This document shows positions 23,607 through 34,363 of a DNA stretch of 64,000 nucleotides, piece by piece. The translations under genes and the position numbers were made by a program. The stretch is from Siphonodentalium dalli (lineage: Eukaryota > Mollusca > Scaphopoda > Gadilida > Siphonodentaliidae). The notes beneath the pieces are model-generated. The model searched no databases. It was not told the DNA's origin and was given only the letters and a program-made list of their open reading frames with translations. How positions within the stretch are numbered: position 1 is the stretch's first letter; the number at the start of each line of letters is the position of its first letter. The stretch spans positions 134,557,282 to 134,621,281 of the forward strand of contig CP136062.1 of the NCBI GenBank assembly GCA_032622095.1, given 5' to 3'.

Positions 23607-25171
23607 AAATAAGTAGAAAATTAAACAAGAAATTATTATGTGCGTTCATTGACTTCCAAAAGGCATTCGACATGGTGTGGAGGCAAGGACTTTGGATGAA
23701 AATTTTGAAATATGGGATCAATGGGAAAATATTTACGGTTATTGCCAACATGTATAATCATATTAAATCCTGTGTTCAAGCAGAGGGAAGTAAATCCATT
23801 TACTTCCCCTGCCATGCTGGTGTTAGGCAAGGTGAGAACCTATCCCCCCTACTATTCACACTGTACTTGAACGATTTGCAAGAATATTTACTTGATAACG
23901 ACGTAGTGGGCTTAAAAACAATAGACCTAGAAATAGAGAATCGACTCAACTGTTATGTGAAAATATTCATGATTATGTACGCCGATGATACGACAATCAT
24001 GGCGGAAACCCCAAAAGTATTACAACAACAACTGGACCTCTTTGAAAAATATTGCAATAAATGGAAATTAACAGTGAATATCGAGAAAACGAAAATTGTC
24101 AACTTTTCGAAGACCAGTCTTCCAAAAAAGACAAAATTTCTGTTCAAAGGAAGAAGAATCGAAACAGTAAACAAATTTAATTACCTAGGAATAATATTTT
24201 GCAAATCTGGATCATTCACGACGGCAAAAAAGGCCCTGGCAGAAAAAGCTACCAAAGCCATGTACTCAGTTATTGGCAATTCGCGAAAGCACTGTCTCTC
24301 GATCAAAACCCAACTTGATTTGTTCGACTTGCACGTTATGCCAATATTATTATATGGTTGCGAGATTTGGGGTTTCGGTAACAATGATATTCTTGAAAAA
24401 GTTCATCGAAAATTTATGAAGCATATTCTTCACCTGAGGCCATCTACTCCCAACTTTATGCTGTATGGGGAATGTGGGAGACTACCAATTGACGTGTATA
24501 TAAACACGAGAATAATAAAATATTGGTGCAAAATTATGAACAGTGAGGAGGTGAGATATCCCAGAATACTTCTGAAATTAGCACAGACTATGTTCGATAT
24601 CAACGCTAATCATTTCCCTTTGTTACACCGAATCTATGATTTATTAGACCATTGTAACCAATTACATGCATGGCACATGGAACGCATACCGGATACTGCC
24701 CAATTCGTTTCGTATATAAAGTGTAGTTTAATTTCACAATTCACGGATAATTGGGAAACTGATATGAACAACTCCAGTCGTGGTAAGATATACCAAATTT
24801 TTAATCATGACTTATCTTTTGAAAGGTATCTAACGTTGAACGTAGTAAACCGGATTACATTATGTAAATTTAGAACCAGTAATCACCATTTACCTATTGA
24901 AACAGGACGCTGGCGAAAACCTGAACGAACTAACCGACTATGTCCACTCTGTAACTCCAGAAAGATTGGAGATGAATTTCATTATCTTCTTGAATGCGAG
25001 AGACTATCACCCGAAAGACAGCGATTACTATCAAAATTTACTAACAAAAAACAAAATACTATCACAATGAGTGAAATACTTAACCAGAACAATTCAACAG
25101 ACATACGGAAATTGTGCGACTTTATTAAAATAATCAATCGTAAACTTATAAATTCAGATAAGCTTGGGTAG
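23607..25171 (+). CDS. LINE-C: 5'-truncated RT with intact downstream frame
   Basis: The frame is open from the insertion point to TAG at 25,171, about 520 codons with no break. It is the longest intact retroelement frame in the window. Visible in order are the catalytic FIDFQKAFDMVW (about residues 12-23), GVRQGENLSPLLF, the YADDTTIM active site near 23,980-24,003, a thumb region with NYLGIIF, YGCEIWGFGN near 24,355-24,383, and a C-terminal C-x2-C..H-x4-C motif (CPLCNSRKIGDEFHYLLEC) near 24,941-25,000. The finger motifs and any endonuclease are missing through 5' truncation, so it cannot be autonomous. The open frame, near-identical flanking duplications and short TTAAACGAATTGAATTGAAA tail indicate a recent insertion. 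It is a relative of LINE-D. Confidence 0.93.
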
Positions 25172-25539
25172 ATACCGAAAAAGATAGTAAATGACACAGT
25201 ATTCCTACGAACCTAACACGAAATAACATGTGCAAGCGACTAAACCAGAGTGGATACATACTCTTAATTATATTACCTCGCTGGTAATATAATTGAGGGT
25301 GTCTATGCACTTTGTGTGGATCAGTCATATATGACACCATAGTATATAGCGTCAGCAGACAGCACCTATAGCAAACAGGTATATTATTTATATTGTAAAT
25401 ACTTTTCATATATTATAATGTATATCATTTGTATTTCTATTATGTAAGTCATGTACATAAAATGTATTATATGTTATCTTAATACCTATGTATTATGGGT
25501 CAAAAAGATTAAACGAATTGAATTGAAAATTGAACCCCT
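25172..25539 (+). other. LINE-C 3' untranslated region and tail
   Basis: Non-coding. It has a hairpin at about 25,266-25,293 (ATTATATTACC/GGTAATATAAT) and ends in AATTGAATTGAAAATTG just before the right 51-bp duplication. The AATTG reiteration resembles the 3' end of LINE-B. Confidence 0.75.
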
Positions 25540-25590
25540 CCCCCTTGAGTCGGAATCACACCAACACAACTTTTTGCATAATTCCATTTG
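25540..25590. repeat. 51-bp target-site duplication of LINE-C, right copy
   Basis: Exact duplicate of 23,556-23,606. Confidence 0.9.
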
Positions 25591-26548
25591 CACCCCCCCC
25601 CCCCCCACTTGTACCTCATGCCCAGGCAAAATTTCCTATATATTCATAAGCCATGCTTCTATTTTCCCAGTATGAGAACATTAAGATATTTTAACCTGAA
25701 AATTGCCCCCCAAAAAACAACTTGTGATCTAATTCCAGACAAATGCACACAGCTACCGACAACAGACCAGGAAACACCGGGCCGACCATGGTTGTTCGGC
25801 CCGGTGTGAGAAAATTTTGAAAACTATACAAGAAAATCGCAAATCCTAGCATCTAGACTGGCCTCAATTGAAGCTTTCCTAGTGTTGGAAATTTCAAACC
25901 TCATGCTCCCCCTCAGGTTGGAAAATTCTTCAACTGATGACCATTTATGTCTACAAGTTTGACCAAATGTAGTAAAATATTGTTTTGCTAAACTAATTAG
26001 CAGTTTTGTATTGGCCATGTGGATGGGGCAATGACACACCGGGCCGACCATGGTTCGGCCCGGTGTGCGAAAATTTTGAAATCTGAACAAGAAAATCGCA
26101 AAATCCTAACATCTAGACTAGCCTCAAGCCTTCCTACTGTTGGAAATTTCAAACCCTACACCCCCACTTAGGTTGGAAAATTTCCAACTGATGACAATTC
26201 CAATGACAATGTTGACCAATTGTATGACAATATTGTTTTCTTAAATTAACTAGAAGTTTTTGACTTGCCACGGGGGAGGGACCAGGACACAAGCTTTCCA
26301 AGTGTTGGAAATTTCCAACCTGTCACCTCCTTAAGGTTGGAAAATTTCCAACTGATGACAATTTCTGTCAAAATTTTGGACCAAAAATAGGAACATATGC
26401 AAATATTGGTCGAAAAAAAAAAAAATTCCCCCCAATAAATTGCTTTTACCTGAAATTAGGAATTTCCAACTATTGAAAATATAGCTCTCTGCTGGGGTGC
26501 GGGGTGAGACACCCCCACACCCCCTCTAGCCACATCCCTGCGTACGAT

Positions 26549-26930
26549 GGTGTACGTAAACAAGAGCCTGTTCGTGTTACATAAGTTGTGCTTCTGTTTA
26601 CATAACACAGCGCAATTCTATTGGTTAATCACACAAAAATGATATAAGCGCTCTTTATTATTTCCATATCAGGAAAACAGTAACAAATAACGCTCTTTAT
26701 GTTTACCATATCCGAATCTAAACAAAAGCCAGGTAACGTAACGTTTTTTGCTTTTGTTTACATAACAAAGGGGAAATAATTGACAATAACATACTGTTTA
26801 TGCCATATTTCTGATTGGCATAAGAACAAAGTCTGTCTATATCTTACTATTCCTTCTGTTTGTGTCGGTTTTTGACGGAGGTGACTATTTTAACAGCATA
26901 CCCACCGCCAACGCCGCCCGTATCTTTAAT
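26549..26930 (-). repeat. repeat R1, copy B, second part
   Basis: Reverse complement of 3,888-4,270: two CGCTCTTTAT motifs (26,649 and 26,691), GCTTTTGTTTACATAACAAAG and TTTTAACAGCATACCCACCG. Together with 23,410-23,483 it restores one R1 copy around the hAT element. Confidence 0.82.
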
Positions 26931-27209
26931 TATCTAGTCTTGTACGAAAGCGATTTCTCGGTCATATTTCCATTTATACGAAATACAATAATAACCATGC
27001 TTAATTCATGGTGCAAACAAATCCGCAGGCTTTGACTGATACATCTGAAGGGGTCACACTTACTATAAATTACCACGACGGTGTTGAAGATTATCTTTAC
27101 GTCATTCTTTCGTTTCGCATTCACATTTCCATTGATATATTGATAATTTATATTCTATCGGACGAGGCACCAAGATATTACAAAGTATTGACAGAGTATT
27201 ATAGGTTGA

Positions 27210-27480
27210 TTGATTGATTTGGGGTTTAATGTCGCTTTCAGCAGCTAAGGCCATATCACGACATTGCCAGTTTTGGTGGTGGGCAGAAATCCGCACGCAC
27301 TTGCGGCTAATCTAACAGTGTTTTCAATGACTGATAGACTCGTAAACCATGCATGTGCGGCAAACCACCGGCCATCGGCGAGTAACTGGAAACTCCACCA
27401 TATAATGATTTCGAGTTACAAATTCCACGATGGAAACATGTGGATTTGAACCCTCATCGCCAATATCAAGCGTTCGTTAA
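27210..27480 (+). repeat. SINE-like repeat (GGTTTAATGTCGCTTTCAGC block)
   Basis: The start GGTTTAATGTCGCTTTCAGC and a later CATGTGGATTTGAACCCTC have the order and wording I associate with a widespread molluscan SINE-like repeat. This is recognition from memory, without an alignment. It is the main hint at the host group. Confidence 0.5.
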
Positions 27481-27639
27481 ACACCAAAACAAGCCAAGCC
27501 CTCTACATGTACGTGCTATAGTATTTGAGATAGCGGCCTTTCCATGCAATTTATACAAATTCTGTTCAGCTGTTTGTCATTTTGTCTCACGTTTCATCCA
27601 ATTCACCCGTTTGTCATGTTCCTATAATACTATGGGGAC

Positions 27640-27700
27640 CATCGGTGGCTCAGTCGGTTATGGATACAACTCCAAGCCGCCTCGCCTTCCAACGCTTACA
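27640..27700 (+). repeat. possible tRNA-derived SINE head
   Basis: GGTGGCTCAGTCGGTTA fits an internal RNA polymerase III A box (TRGYNNARNNG). No matching B box or cloverleaf follows, so this is at most a truncated SINE. Confidence 0.25.
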
Positions 27701-27764
27701 TAGACAAGTGAAAGTACTGAACACTTAATTGGTGATCAAAACGCAATGAGGCGATCGCTACCAC

Positions 27765-28260
27765 AATGAAAGCTGAGAAAGAACACCAATACAAAATAGA
27801 AATGAACAACTCCAAAACTCCTTTAACTTGACGTAATAAACTTTATACCACAAACTAACTGCTAACGATATTGCTTATACAAAAACATTTGAAAAAGCCG
27901 ACTGTGTGAATAGCTACTTCTGCGAAAAATCATCCGTCATTCGGGTAGGGTAGGCTGCATGCTCCCTTACGGTAATTTTGACCCAAATGGGCCACAAATT
28001 GAGAGTATAGTTAATACCCCTCATCAGATTTCAAAGTGCCATAACATTGTTGAGTCCGTCCCAAGTGTAGGCCTGGTGTGATAAGTCTTAGCGTATCGAG
28101 CTTACAGAACCAATTGCCCAAGCATTTAATCATTTCCTCGAACACTCTTATATTCCAGCGGAATGGTAAGTAACAAATGTAGCGTCAGTCTTCAAAAAGG
28201 TGACCCCACCAATGTAGTGAATTATAGACCGACTTCTTGTTTGATGCCACGCACCACCAC
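27765..28260 (+). pseudogene. CR1-like LINE remnant (pre-RT to first RT motif)
   Basis: Across shifting frames the order is FEKADCVNSYF near 27,888-27,920, IAQAFNHFLEHSYIPAEW near 28,110-28,165 and VFKKGDPTNVVNYRPTS near 28,190-28,240. This is the usual run leading into a CR1 reverse transcriptase. It stops before the catalytic core. Many stops make it an old fragment. Confidence 0.75.
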
Positions 28261-28910
28261 AGATGGGTGAGCAAGTGCCACGCATTCTGTACTTGCATGT
28301 TGGTGTATATGGTTAATGTTGTGTATCCCGTGTATCATTAGGTATAATTTGTTCAAACTACACAGGTGAGTGGACATTTGCTTGGGCCACATGTTATAGC
28401 CGCTTTGCCCACCCCATGGAGGTCACGGAACTTTGGTGGACATCTTACGAATATTGTTTATTGGTTATTCATCCACACAATAATGTTCAAAGAAACATTG
28501 GTACACATTTACAAACGTAAATACAACATACAGCAACATTGTGAAAATGACCAGAAATCATCTATAAATTGTATAACCCATAACTAGAATTTATATTAGA
28601 TATTGTTTATTTATTTATTTATTCTTTTATTTAGTTTTTTTTTCGCGGAGAGATATACATGTATATGCATGAAAATTTGTGGTTCAGTTTCAAATTACGT
28701 TCAATTGACAGTTAGTTACCTTATACAAGGAGAACAGTTTATTCGATCATTCACACAGCGTGTGAATTTCGAGTTCGTCAATAAAATAGGCAAATTTTAC
28801 ATGATTTGGGAATCTAGTGAAATTCCTATGGATTAGCTTTTTTCGTTCGATTTCAAAAATTGAACAGTAAATTATTTATGGAATGCATATATGTTATACT
28901 AGCTGCATGA
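28261..28910. other. non-coding stretch, nothing recognised
   Basis: No feature supported. There is a TTTA-rich run near 28,600-28,640. Confidence 0.4.
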
Positions 28911-28914
28911 AACC

Positions 28915-29995
28915 AGCTCCCTTCTGGCGCCATTATTTGGCGTCGGAGGGGTGCGGCCCCTTGTGCGATTCGCGCACATCTTGATCTTAGACAGAGCTTT
29001 TATTCAGTGGCGGCCCATTTGTGCACTATTCGCACATTTTTATAGTTTACATTGTTTGGATTAAGGATACTACGGACTTATTCCAGAATAAAATAAGTCT
29101 AATATCCAACGGAACAACGGGTATATGTCCAATATGGGCTTATTCCAGAATAAAATAAAAGTCTAATATAAATAAATGTCAATATGTAGGTCCAATATGA
29201 AGCTATTTGGCTGGCGCGGGTCACAGTGAAAACGCATTATAAAGTGCGTACAGCTGGTGCTGCAACATTCGGCATGAGACCCATTTGTGTGTTAGGGGCC
29301 TGCGACATATCCTACTCTTTTATATTTATAAATAATATTTAATGCTTCTTCAATTATACCCTCGTGCAAGTAGGTTCATATTGGACCTAATATTGACATT
29401 GGTTCATATTGGACTTGAATCTGGAATAAGCCCATTATTCAGTTGGATGGCACGGACCACAGTGAAAACACATATATAAAGAGCGTACATCTGGTGCTGC
29501 AACATATCCTCGTGCAAATAGGTGCATATTGGACCTAAATATTCACATAGGTTCATATTGGACTTATTTGATTATGAAATAGACCTTAAATTTAATTTTG
29601 TTGTGTTTTTAAAATTTATTTAATTAAATTGTTTTATCAAAATTTTGAAAAACTAACACTGTTATAACCTCAGCCAGGGTACCCCGAATCACCACACCAC
29701 ATTTGGTTGATATCGGCCTAGGGTATGTGAGAAAAATCCTGACCACAATGAAAGCACATATATAAAGAGCGTACATCTGGTGCTGAAATAGGCCCATGTG
29801 AGCTTATTTGTTTTTTATATATTATTTAATTAAATTGTTTTAAATCAAAATTTTGAAAAACTATCGGCGTTATAACCTATGCAAGGGTACCTCGAGTCAC
29901 CACACCAGATTTGGTTGAAATCGGACCAGCAGTCTGGGAGAAAATCCGGACAGACAGACATACTTCCTCCCAAGCTTTTCCTGAGTTTGTCCTAA
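28915..29995. repeat. diverged interspersed repeats with CATATTGGAC blocks
   Basis: CATATTGGAC/GTCCAATATG occurs about six times in both orientations between 29,110 and 29,570. TATAAAGAGCGTACATCTGG is repeated at 29,475 and 29,761, with a variant near 29,239, and a TTTTGAAAAACTA block with GGTACC.CGA is repeated near 29,645 and 29,852. Several decayed copies of one element appear to be stacked here. Confidence 0.6.
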
Positions 29996-30012
29996 ATTAC
30001 TCTTTTATATAT

Positions 30013-31317
30013 AGACTAGAAGGTGACCCGACATCGTCCGGGCTTTGACCTTGAATTGTCTATTTTGAAGGCCAAGGTCAAGTGGGGTCACGATTTGACC
30101 CGTCCAAAACACTGCCCGAACAAAAGTACCCGACAAAAGTACCCGTCGAAATCCATCCGGTTTTACCCGATTTGACATTGAATTGATAATTTTGAAGGTC
30201 AAGGTCAGGTCGGGGTCACGTCCAAAACACTCAGTGGACAAATGTAACCCCACGTATCAAATTTCGTCGAAATCCATCAAACTTCGCGATTTGACCTTGA
30301 ATTGACCCGATTTCAAGGTCAAGGTCACGTCGCACGGGCGAATGAATAGGCTTATGAGACTCCCCGGCCAAAAGTACCAACACATACCAAGTTTCATCGA
30401 AATCCCGTGATATTCGGGCGTTTGACCCTGAAATGACCCAATTTCAAGGTCAATGTCACGTCGCACGGGCAAATTAATAGGTTTATGCCACTCCCCGGCC
30501 GAAGGCACCCCCACATACCAAGTTTCATCGAAATCCCGTGATATTCGGGCGTTTGACCTTGAAATAACCCCTTTTAAAGGTCTAGGTCACGTCGCACGGG
30601 CAAATTAATAGGCCCATGTCACTCCCCGGCCGAAAATATCGGCTCGGCCGTTTTCGAGTCCATCGATTACAGACAGACACACACACACAGATCTTCCAAA
30701 ATATATAATAGACTAGAAGGTGACCCGACTTCGTCCGGGCTTTGACATTGAATTGACCATTTTGAAGGTCAAGGTCAGTTGGGGTAACGATTTGACCCAT
30801 CCAAAACACTGTCCAGACAAAAGTATCCGACAAAAGTACCCGTCGAAATCCATCCTGTTTTACCCGATTTGACCTTGAATTGATCATTTTGAATGTCAAG
30901 GTTAGGTCGGGGACACGACTCGACCCGTCCAAAACACCCAGTGGACAAAAGTAACCCTATGTATCAAATTTCGTCGAAATCCCATAAAAATTCGCGATTT
31001 GACCTTGAATTGACCCGATTTCAAGGTCACGGTCACGTCGCAAGGGCAAATTAATAGGTTTATGCCACTCCCCGGCCGAGGGTAACCCCACATACCAAGT
31101 TCATCGAAATCCCGTCATATTCGGGCGTATGACCTTGAAATTACCCGATTTCAAGGTCAAGGTCACGTCACACGGGCAAATTAATAGGCCTATGTCACTC
31201 CCCGGTCGAAAACACCCCGACATACCAAGTTTCATCGAAATCGGCTCGGCCGTTTTCGAGTCCATCGATTACAGACAGACACACACACGGACACACAGAT
31301 CTTCCAAAATATATAAT
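30013..31317 (+). repeat. two tandem units of the GACCTTGAATTGACC family
   Basis: Units start at 30,013 and 30,710 (GACTAGAAGGTGACCCGAC.TCGTCCGGG). Each has sub-repeats of about 130 bp (AAGTTTCATCGAAATCCCGT, GGCGTTTGACCTTGAAAT, CACGTCGCACGGGC). Each ends in GGCTCGGCCGTTTTCGAGTC, an ACAGACAGACACACACAC tract and ATCTTCCAAAATATATAA. The tail recalls the 3' ends of invertebrate retroelement-derived repeats. It is not coding. Confidence 0.88.
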
Positions 31318-31795
31318 AGACTAGCCGATGAGCCCGACGTTGTCCGGGCTATTCAAAAACCAAATTTCGATAGCTCTACCCGTTTCCGAGATCTTGTCTG
31401 CGCATGCGCGAAGCTGGCGTCGCACGGGCTCGGCGACCCGATAAAATTCGTATCCGGGGCAAGATACATTCACATAGCAAATTTCAAGTCGATAGCTCCA
31501 CCCGTTTCCGAGATCTCGTCTGCGCATGCGCGAAGCTGGCGTCGCACGGCCTCAGCGACCCGATAAAATTCGTATCCGGGGCAAGATACATTCACACACC
31601 AAATTTCAAGTCGATAGCTCCACCCGTTTCCGAGATCTGGTCTGCGCATGCGCGCGCGAAGCTGGCGTCGCACGGGCACGCGACCCGATCAAATTCGTAT
31701 CCGGGGCAAGATACATTCACACACCAAATTTCAAGTCGATAGCTCCACCCGTTTCCGAGATCTGGTCTGCGCATGCGCAAAAGAGGCTTAATAAA
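31318..31795 (+). repeat. four-copy tandem array, 122-125-bp period
   Basis: GATAGCTC.ACCCGTTTCCGAG occurs at 31,369, 31,491, 31,613 and 31,738. Each copy has TCTGCGCATGCGC followed, in full copies, by GAAGCTGGCGTCGCACGG and ATTCGTATCCGGGGCAAG. It is much more GC-rich than its surroundings. Confidence 0.93.
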
Positions 31796-32314
31796 CCCGA
31801 TTACATGCATATCTAATGCTTCAATATTACAACAAGATCTCAATATTAAGGGTCAGACGCACGCTTTGCCAAAATTTCCTGGTATCTCAAATGGATTTTC
31901 TCAAAATCTGTCAGGAATTCCTTTGTGAAATTTGGTAGAAGCGATTATTGTTACACAATATTTAAGAAACATCGACCCATTGGATATTATAACCTCATTT
32001 ATTTTACTTTTATGGCAAGAATAATATTTAAAATTTCTCTGTTTTCCCATACCGAGAACTTCTGTAAAATATTTGTTTTTCAAAAGTGCAGTTCATATAT
32101 CCATGATACCATATCTGAAGATCGTGAGAGGAGACTTAATTGTTCATGATTATTTTCAATTAAAGAGGCAACTACCCATACATCTATATTTGATAATTTC
32201 CATGTCATGCCTGTTGATCAGTGAAATATTGGGCTGAGATGAGTTGTGGGTCATGGGTTCATAACCGATTTAAAGCTGACCACCGTATTTCTTAACACTG
32301 TGGTATAATTCCAG

Positions 32315-32524
32315 TTGATTGATCCCTGGGTGGACCACACTACATATCAACATGTGCTTCCATTTGGGGCGGGAATATTTGTGACTGCAGTATTCTTCTT
32401 TATAATATATGGGTGTGTGATGCTATATTATTCAATTAAAACTCCAACTCAACACTATGATACCAATGAAGCCTCCTATTATAGGGCCAAGACAAGGCTA
32501 TTTGATAATTGGAGTGTTGTGTGA
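32315..32524 (+). CDS. possible terminal exon encoding one membrane segment
   Basis: An open frame of 69 codons follows directly on a plausible splice acceptor (TTCCAG at 32,309-32,314) and ends in TGA. The predicted peptide has one strong hydrophobic span (GAGIFVTAVFFFIIYGCVML, about residues 18-37) flanked by polar, tyrosine-rich sequence. I do not recognise it. No upstream exon is identifiable, so it may be chance. Confidence 0.25.
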   Translation: MIDPWVDHTTYQHVLPFGAGIFVTAVFFFIIYGCVMLYYSIKTPTQHYDTNEASYYRAKTRLFDNWSVV

Positions 32525-33912
32525 AATTATTGATTATTCTAGCAGTTCTTGGTACCGAAAGGGACATCCCATAATTACTACTTTCAACCTCTCAAATGTA
32601 TTAAAATCAATTGTTTTATCGTCTCTTAATAATGAGAAATTCACGATTTTTCACCTGATAGATCCAGAGAAATTCTTTGTTGAAAAACTATTGCCATTTT
32701 GGCTGAATTTATGCAAAACACGTGTCTCTCCCTTAATCTCTGACAAATGATTTTACCAATATTTGCAGGCGATAATTAATCTTGCATTAACTGAATCCAA
32801 ATTTTCATCGCGCGAATATGACCCTGGTGAAGTGACCCGAATCTTCAAGTCTCAAAACTGAACACATAGTAACACAGGTTTAACAACACCGTAAAGTAAT
32901 ACCCCGGACCCGAATGGTGTCACAGACACCGAAGTTAATGGGGAAAAAATCCACACAGAAAATACAAGAAAATGGTAACGCCATCTACATCGTATTATTA
33001 GGCATGTATGAAATATATTGCAACTTTAATGTAGTGATTGCGAAAAATGTCTATATAGGTAATGGCTATGTATATATAGTTGATTTTATGTAATTTTGTA
33101 TGTATATGTGTATAGTATGTACTTGGTGAGAAAGCGTATGAACACATTTTTAAAATCGGACGTGCCAAACTAAACTTATGATAATTATGAAATATGTACA
33201 CACATACGTATGATATGTTCACACATATGTTCACACATATGTATGATATATTCACAAAGGTCGCATACGTTCAAATTGGTTGAAAGTTTCATCGCCAAAC
33301 AGGCAACGGCTATTGCATTGATACACCAATATATTATTGGTTATAACCTTGACGATTGACATGTGATTATGTTGACGTGTTGCCAGCTCGCGGCAAATAC
33401 ACTCAACTGTTATTTTCTCGCTTCTTTTATACGACAGAATTTTTTTCGGCTGGCACGTATCTTTTCTTTGTTATTTGTTCTAATTGCTATCGAAACAGAG
33501 GTCTGCAATTGACTGACAGAATCCAGTATACGGCGGCTGAACACTGAATGATTTACAAACAATCTCGAGAATCATGAAATAATTTCATTCACCACCGAGT
33601 ATGGAGACTAATGGATCATAATGCCTTCAAGGTTTCACGAAAGCACCACCTCAGAATTCCGTTAAAACAACGAATCATTCAGATCATTACTACAACTGCG
33701 GCTAATCACTGAAAGTTTCTCATTCACCATACCAGAAAACCTCTAAATGCGGACCAAAAATCTACTAATCGGATTAAATACACTCCGGTTACTTCGCAAT
33801 AATACCTTTAGTCTACATTCCAACGAAGAGATATGTTCACAGTGTTGAGTTGTCGGGGTTGACGCCACCAATGGGTAATAAAAACAAACATCAGAACATT
33901 GCTATGTTGGCT
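32525..33912. other. non-coding stretch, nothing recognised
   Basis: Includes short direct repeats of TTCACACATATGT near 33,215-33,255. No gene supported. Confidence 0.4.
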
Positions 33913-33916
33913 TTAA

Positions 33917-34359
33917 AGGTACTCAATCCGATCAGAGGGTCATATATTACTATTTATTTTGCTTTGGGGGTAAACAATATTTGATTTGAGTCGAGGAACC
34001 CACCCATCAAAGCTCAGAGTGATTAGATATCGATTTTTGAAATCTATTTATTTTCGGAAATATAGCCCACAAGTTGACAGAACACGTGATCAAAACGGAC
34101 AAATTGCGGGTGTAAGATGGATAACTCTAAAATCAAGTGCTTACTATTATCAATAATAACCACTTGATTTTAGAGTTATCCATCTTACACCCGCAATTTG
34201 TCCGTTTTGATCACGTATCCGAAAATTAATAGATTTCAAAAATCGACATCTAATCACTCTGAGCTTTGATGGGTGGGTTCCTCGACTCGAATCAAATATG
34301 TTTTACCCCCAAAGCCAAAGAAGTAGTAATAAAGGACCCTCTGATCGGATTGAGTACCT
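33917..34359. mobile_element. 443-bp palindromic MITE with TTAA duplications
   Basis: TTAA lies at 33,913-33,916 and again at 34,360-34,363. The ends are AGGTACTCAATCCGATCAGA and its inverted complement. Nearly the whole element is one inverted repeat (for example GATGGATAACTCTAAAATCA near 34,118 and its complement near 34,160) around a loop of about 20 bp. The TTAA target points to piggyBac-type mobilisation. A related 322-bp copy lies at 62,282-62,603. Confidence 0.85.
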
Positions 34360-34363
34360 TTAA

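Larger units (their letters stand above)
23492..26540. mobile_element. non-autonomous hAT-type element with 8-bp duplication
   Basis: Its termini are CAGGGATGTGGCTAGAGGG and its perfect inverted complement. CGTACGAT is duplicated immediately outside at 23,484-23,491 and 26,541-26,548. An 8-bp duplication and CAGGG-type ends are hallmarks of hAT transposons. The interior is non-coding (TTGGAAATTTCCAAC blocks, C-rich runs, two palindromes around GGGCCGACCATGGTTCGGCCC near 25,780 and 26,040), apart from LINE-C inserted at 23,607. Relatives lie at 10.96-12.06, 41.83-41.96 and 61.34-61.79 kb. Confidence 0.88.

Noticed and set aside
27640-27700. tRNA gene
   Set aside because: Only an A-box-like segment is present. 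There is no B box and no cloverleaf.
31129-31843. Several overlapping frames with TRFRDLVCACAK-type repeats
   Set aside because: They are translations of the 122-bp tandem array in multiple frames on both strands.
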